From contig NZ_CP028908.1 in the NCBI RefSeq assembly GCF_024181725.1, positions 186,001-250,000 on the forward strand: DNA of 64,000 bases. The letters are read 5' to 3'. The position numbers and the translations under genes are program-made. This DNA comes from Bradyrhizobium sp. WD16 (GTDB lineage: Bacteria; Pseudomonadota; Alphaproteobacteria; Rhizobiales; Xanthobacteraceae). Position 1 is the stretch's first letter. Each line of letters begins with the position of its first letter. The notes below the pieces were generated by a model. That model was not told the origin of the DNA and searched no databases. It was given only the letters and a program-made list of their open reading frames with translations. Below are positions 63,612 through 64,000 of this stretch, piece after piece.

Positions 63612-63644
63612 TTGACAGCATACTGATCAACCGTATACTGTCAA
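63612..63644. promoter_or_regulatory. Symmetric bidirectional promoter/operator of the gentisate genes
   Basis: A 33-bp near-perfect palindrome: TTGACAG-C-ATAC, a 9-bp centre, then GTAT-A-CTGTCAA. On the plus strand it contains TTGACA and TATACT 16 bases apart; on the minus strand TTGACA and TATGCT with the same spacing. Thus the two arms are at once -35/-10 boxes for both directions and a likely repressor site. It lies 60 bp upstream of gtdA and 37 bp upstream of the isomerase gene. Confidence 0.8.
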
Positions 63645-63681
63645 TCGACATTGTGCATTATCGTGCGGAGGGGCCGCGAAC

Positions 63682-64000
63682 GTGAAACTCCATGGCTATT
63701 TCCGCAGCAGCGCCAGCTATCGGGTCCGCATCGCGCTCAATCTCAAGGGACTGGCCGTCGAGCACCTGCCCCATCATCTACGCAAGGGCGAGCAGCGCGC
63801 CGCCGACTATCTCGCGATCAATCCACAGGGTCTGGTGCCCGCTCTGGTCGACGACGCCGGCGACATCCTGACCCAGTCGCTCGCCATCATCGAGTGGCTC
63901 GACGAGGTCTGGCCGCAGCCGCCGCTGCTGCCGGACGATCCGCTGGCGCGTGCCCGCGTCCGCGCCTTCGCCCAGGCGATCGCCTGCGACATTCATCCGG
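63682..64000 (+). CDS. Maleylpyruvate/maleylacetoacetate isomerase, glutathione S-transferase type (partial)
   Basis: The first 106 codons of a zeta-class GST-like isomerase: KLHGYFRSSASYRVRIALNL, the catalytic SS-S loop and INPQGLVPALVDD with ILTQSLAIIEWLDE, the glutathione-binding segment. It converts maleylpyruvate to fumarylpyruvate, the step between the two enzymes encoded on the other strand. The GTG start follows GGAGG. The gene runs past the end of the window. Confidence 0.9.
   Translation, partial: MKLHGYFRSSASYRVRIALNLKGLAVEHLPHHLRKGEQRAADYLAINPQGLVPALVDDAGDILTQSLAIIEWLDEVWPQPPLLPDDPLARARVRAFAQAIACDIHP

Overview
The window is GC-rich DNA with the gene content of an alphaproteobacterium of the order Hyphomicrobiales, most like the Bradyrhizobium/Rhodopseudomonas group. 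This rests on the many ABC uptake systems, the aromatic and acetoin catabolism, FixK/FNR-type boxes, NifA/sigma-54 promoter architecture and small secreted proteins of a kind I associate with that group. It is an inference; there is no rRNA or other taxonomic marker, and I see no tRNA, rRNA or CRISPR array.

Layout. 1-700: dispersed palindromic repeats and a small secreted protein. 0.8-3.5 kb: glucarate dehydratase and an orphan terminase-small-subunit-like protein. 3.6-16 kb: a leftward sugar operon (deoxyribose-phosphate aldolase, double-domain aldehyde dehydrogenase, RbsD/FucU mutarotase, ribokinase-family kinase, two permeases, binding protein, ATPase) facing a divergent DeoR regulator with a perfect palindromic operator. 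Together these fit uptake and breakdown of 2-deoxyribose or a related sugar. An IS701-family element sits between the binding protein and the ATPase. 16-27.6 kb: an SDR/thioredoxin-fold isomerase pair facing an HxlR regulator, dodecin, YbaK-like deacylase, a CBS protein behind a FixK-like box, pentapeptide protein, CYTH-CHAD protein and many small conserved proteins. 27.9-34.3 kb: an acetoin dehydrogenase operon (acoX-acoA-acoB-acoC) behind a sigma-54 promoter, with its activator gene acoR. 34.8-47 kb: a low-GC lipoprotein gene, an isoquinoline-oxidoreductase-type molybdenum hydroxylase pair, an amidase, and a GntR-controlled organic-acid cluster. 47.4-50 kb: gene remnants and nested insertion sequences (IS3 and IS5) that landed in a short palindromic element. 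50-54 kb: a molybdenum-handling gene set and a truncated hemoglobin, both behind NifA-type upstream sites and sigma-54 promoters. 55.3-64 kb: an FMN reductase, then a gentisate pathway (two cupin ring-cleavage dioxygenases, fumarylpyruvate hydrolase, maleylpyruvate isomerase) with a branched-chain-type ABC transporter that probably imports the aromatic substrate.

Two things stand out. (1) The 50-54 kb region looks like a NifA/sigma-54 regulon: a YqeB-like protein, a DUF2478 protein, a ModE-like regulator, a stand-alone ModC-tail domain, and a group III truncated hemoglobin fused to what looks like a degenerate GIY-YIG-like domain. (2) At least four related palindromic element types (A-D below), bounded by CTAG, are scattered through the window. 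They occur singly or as a fixed B-13 bp-A composite, and three times an element begins exactly at a gene's TAG stop codon. One composite sits in the centre of a perfect palindrome, which fits a 4-bp CTAG target duplication.
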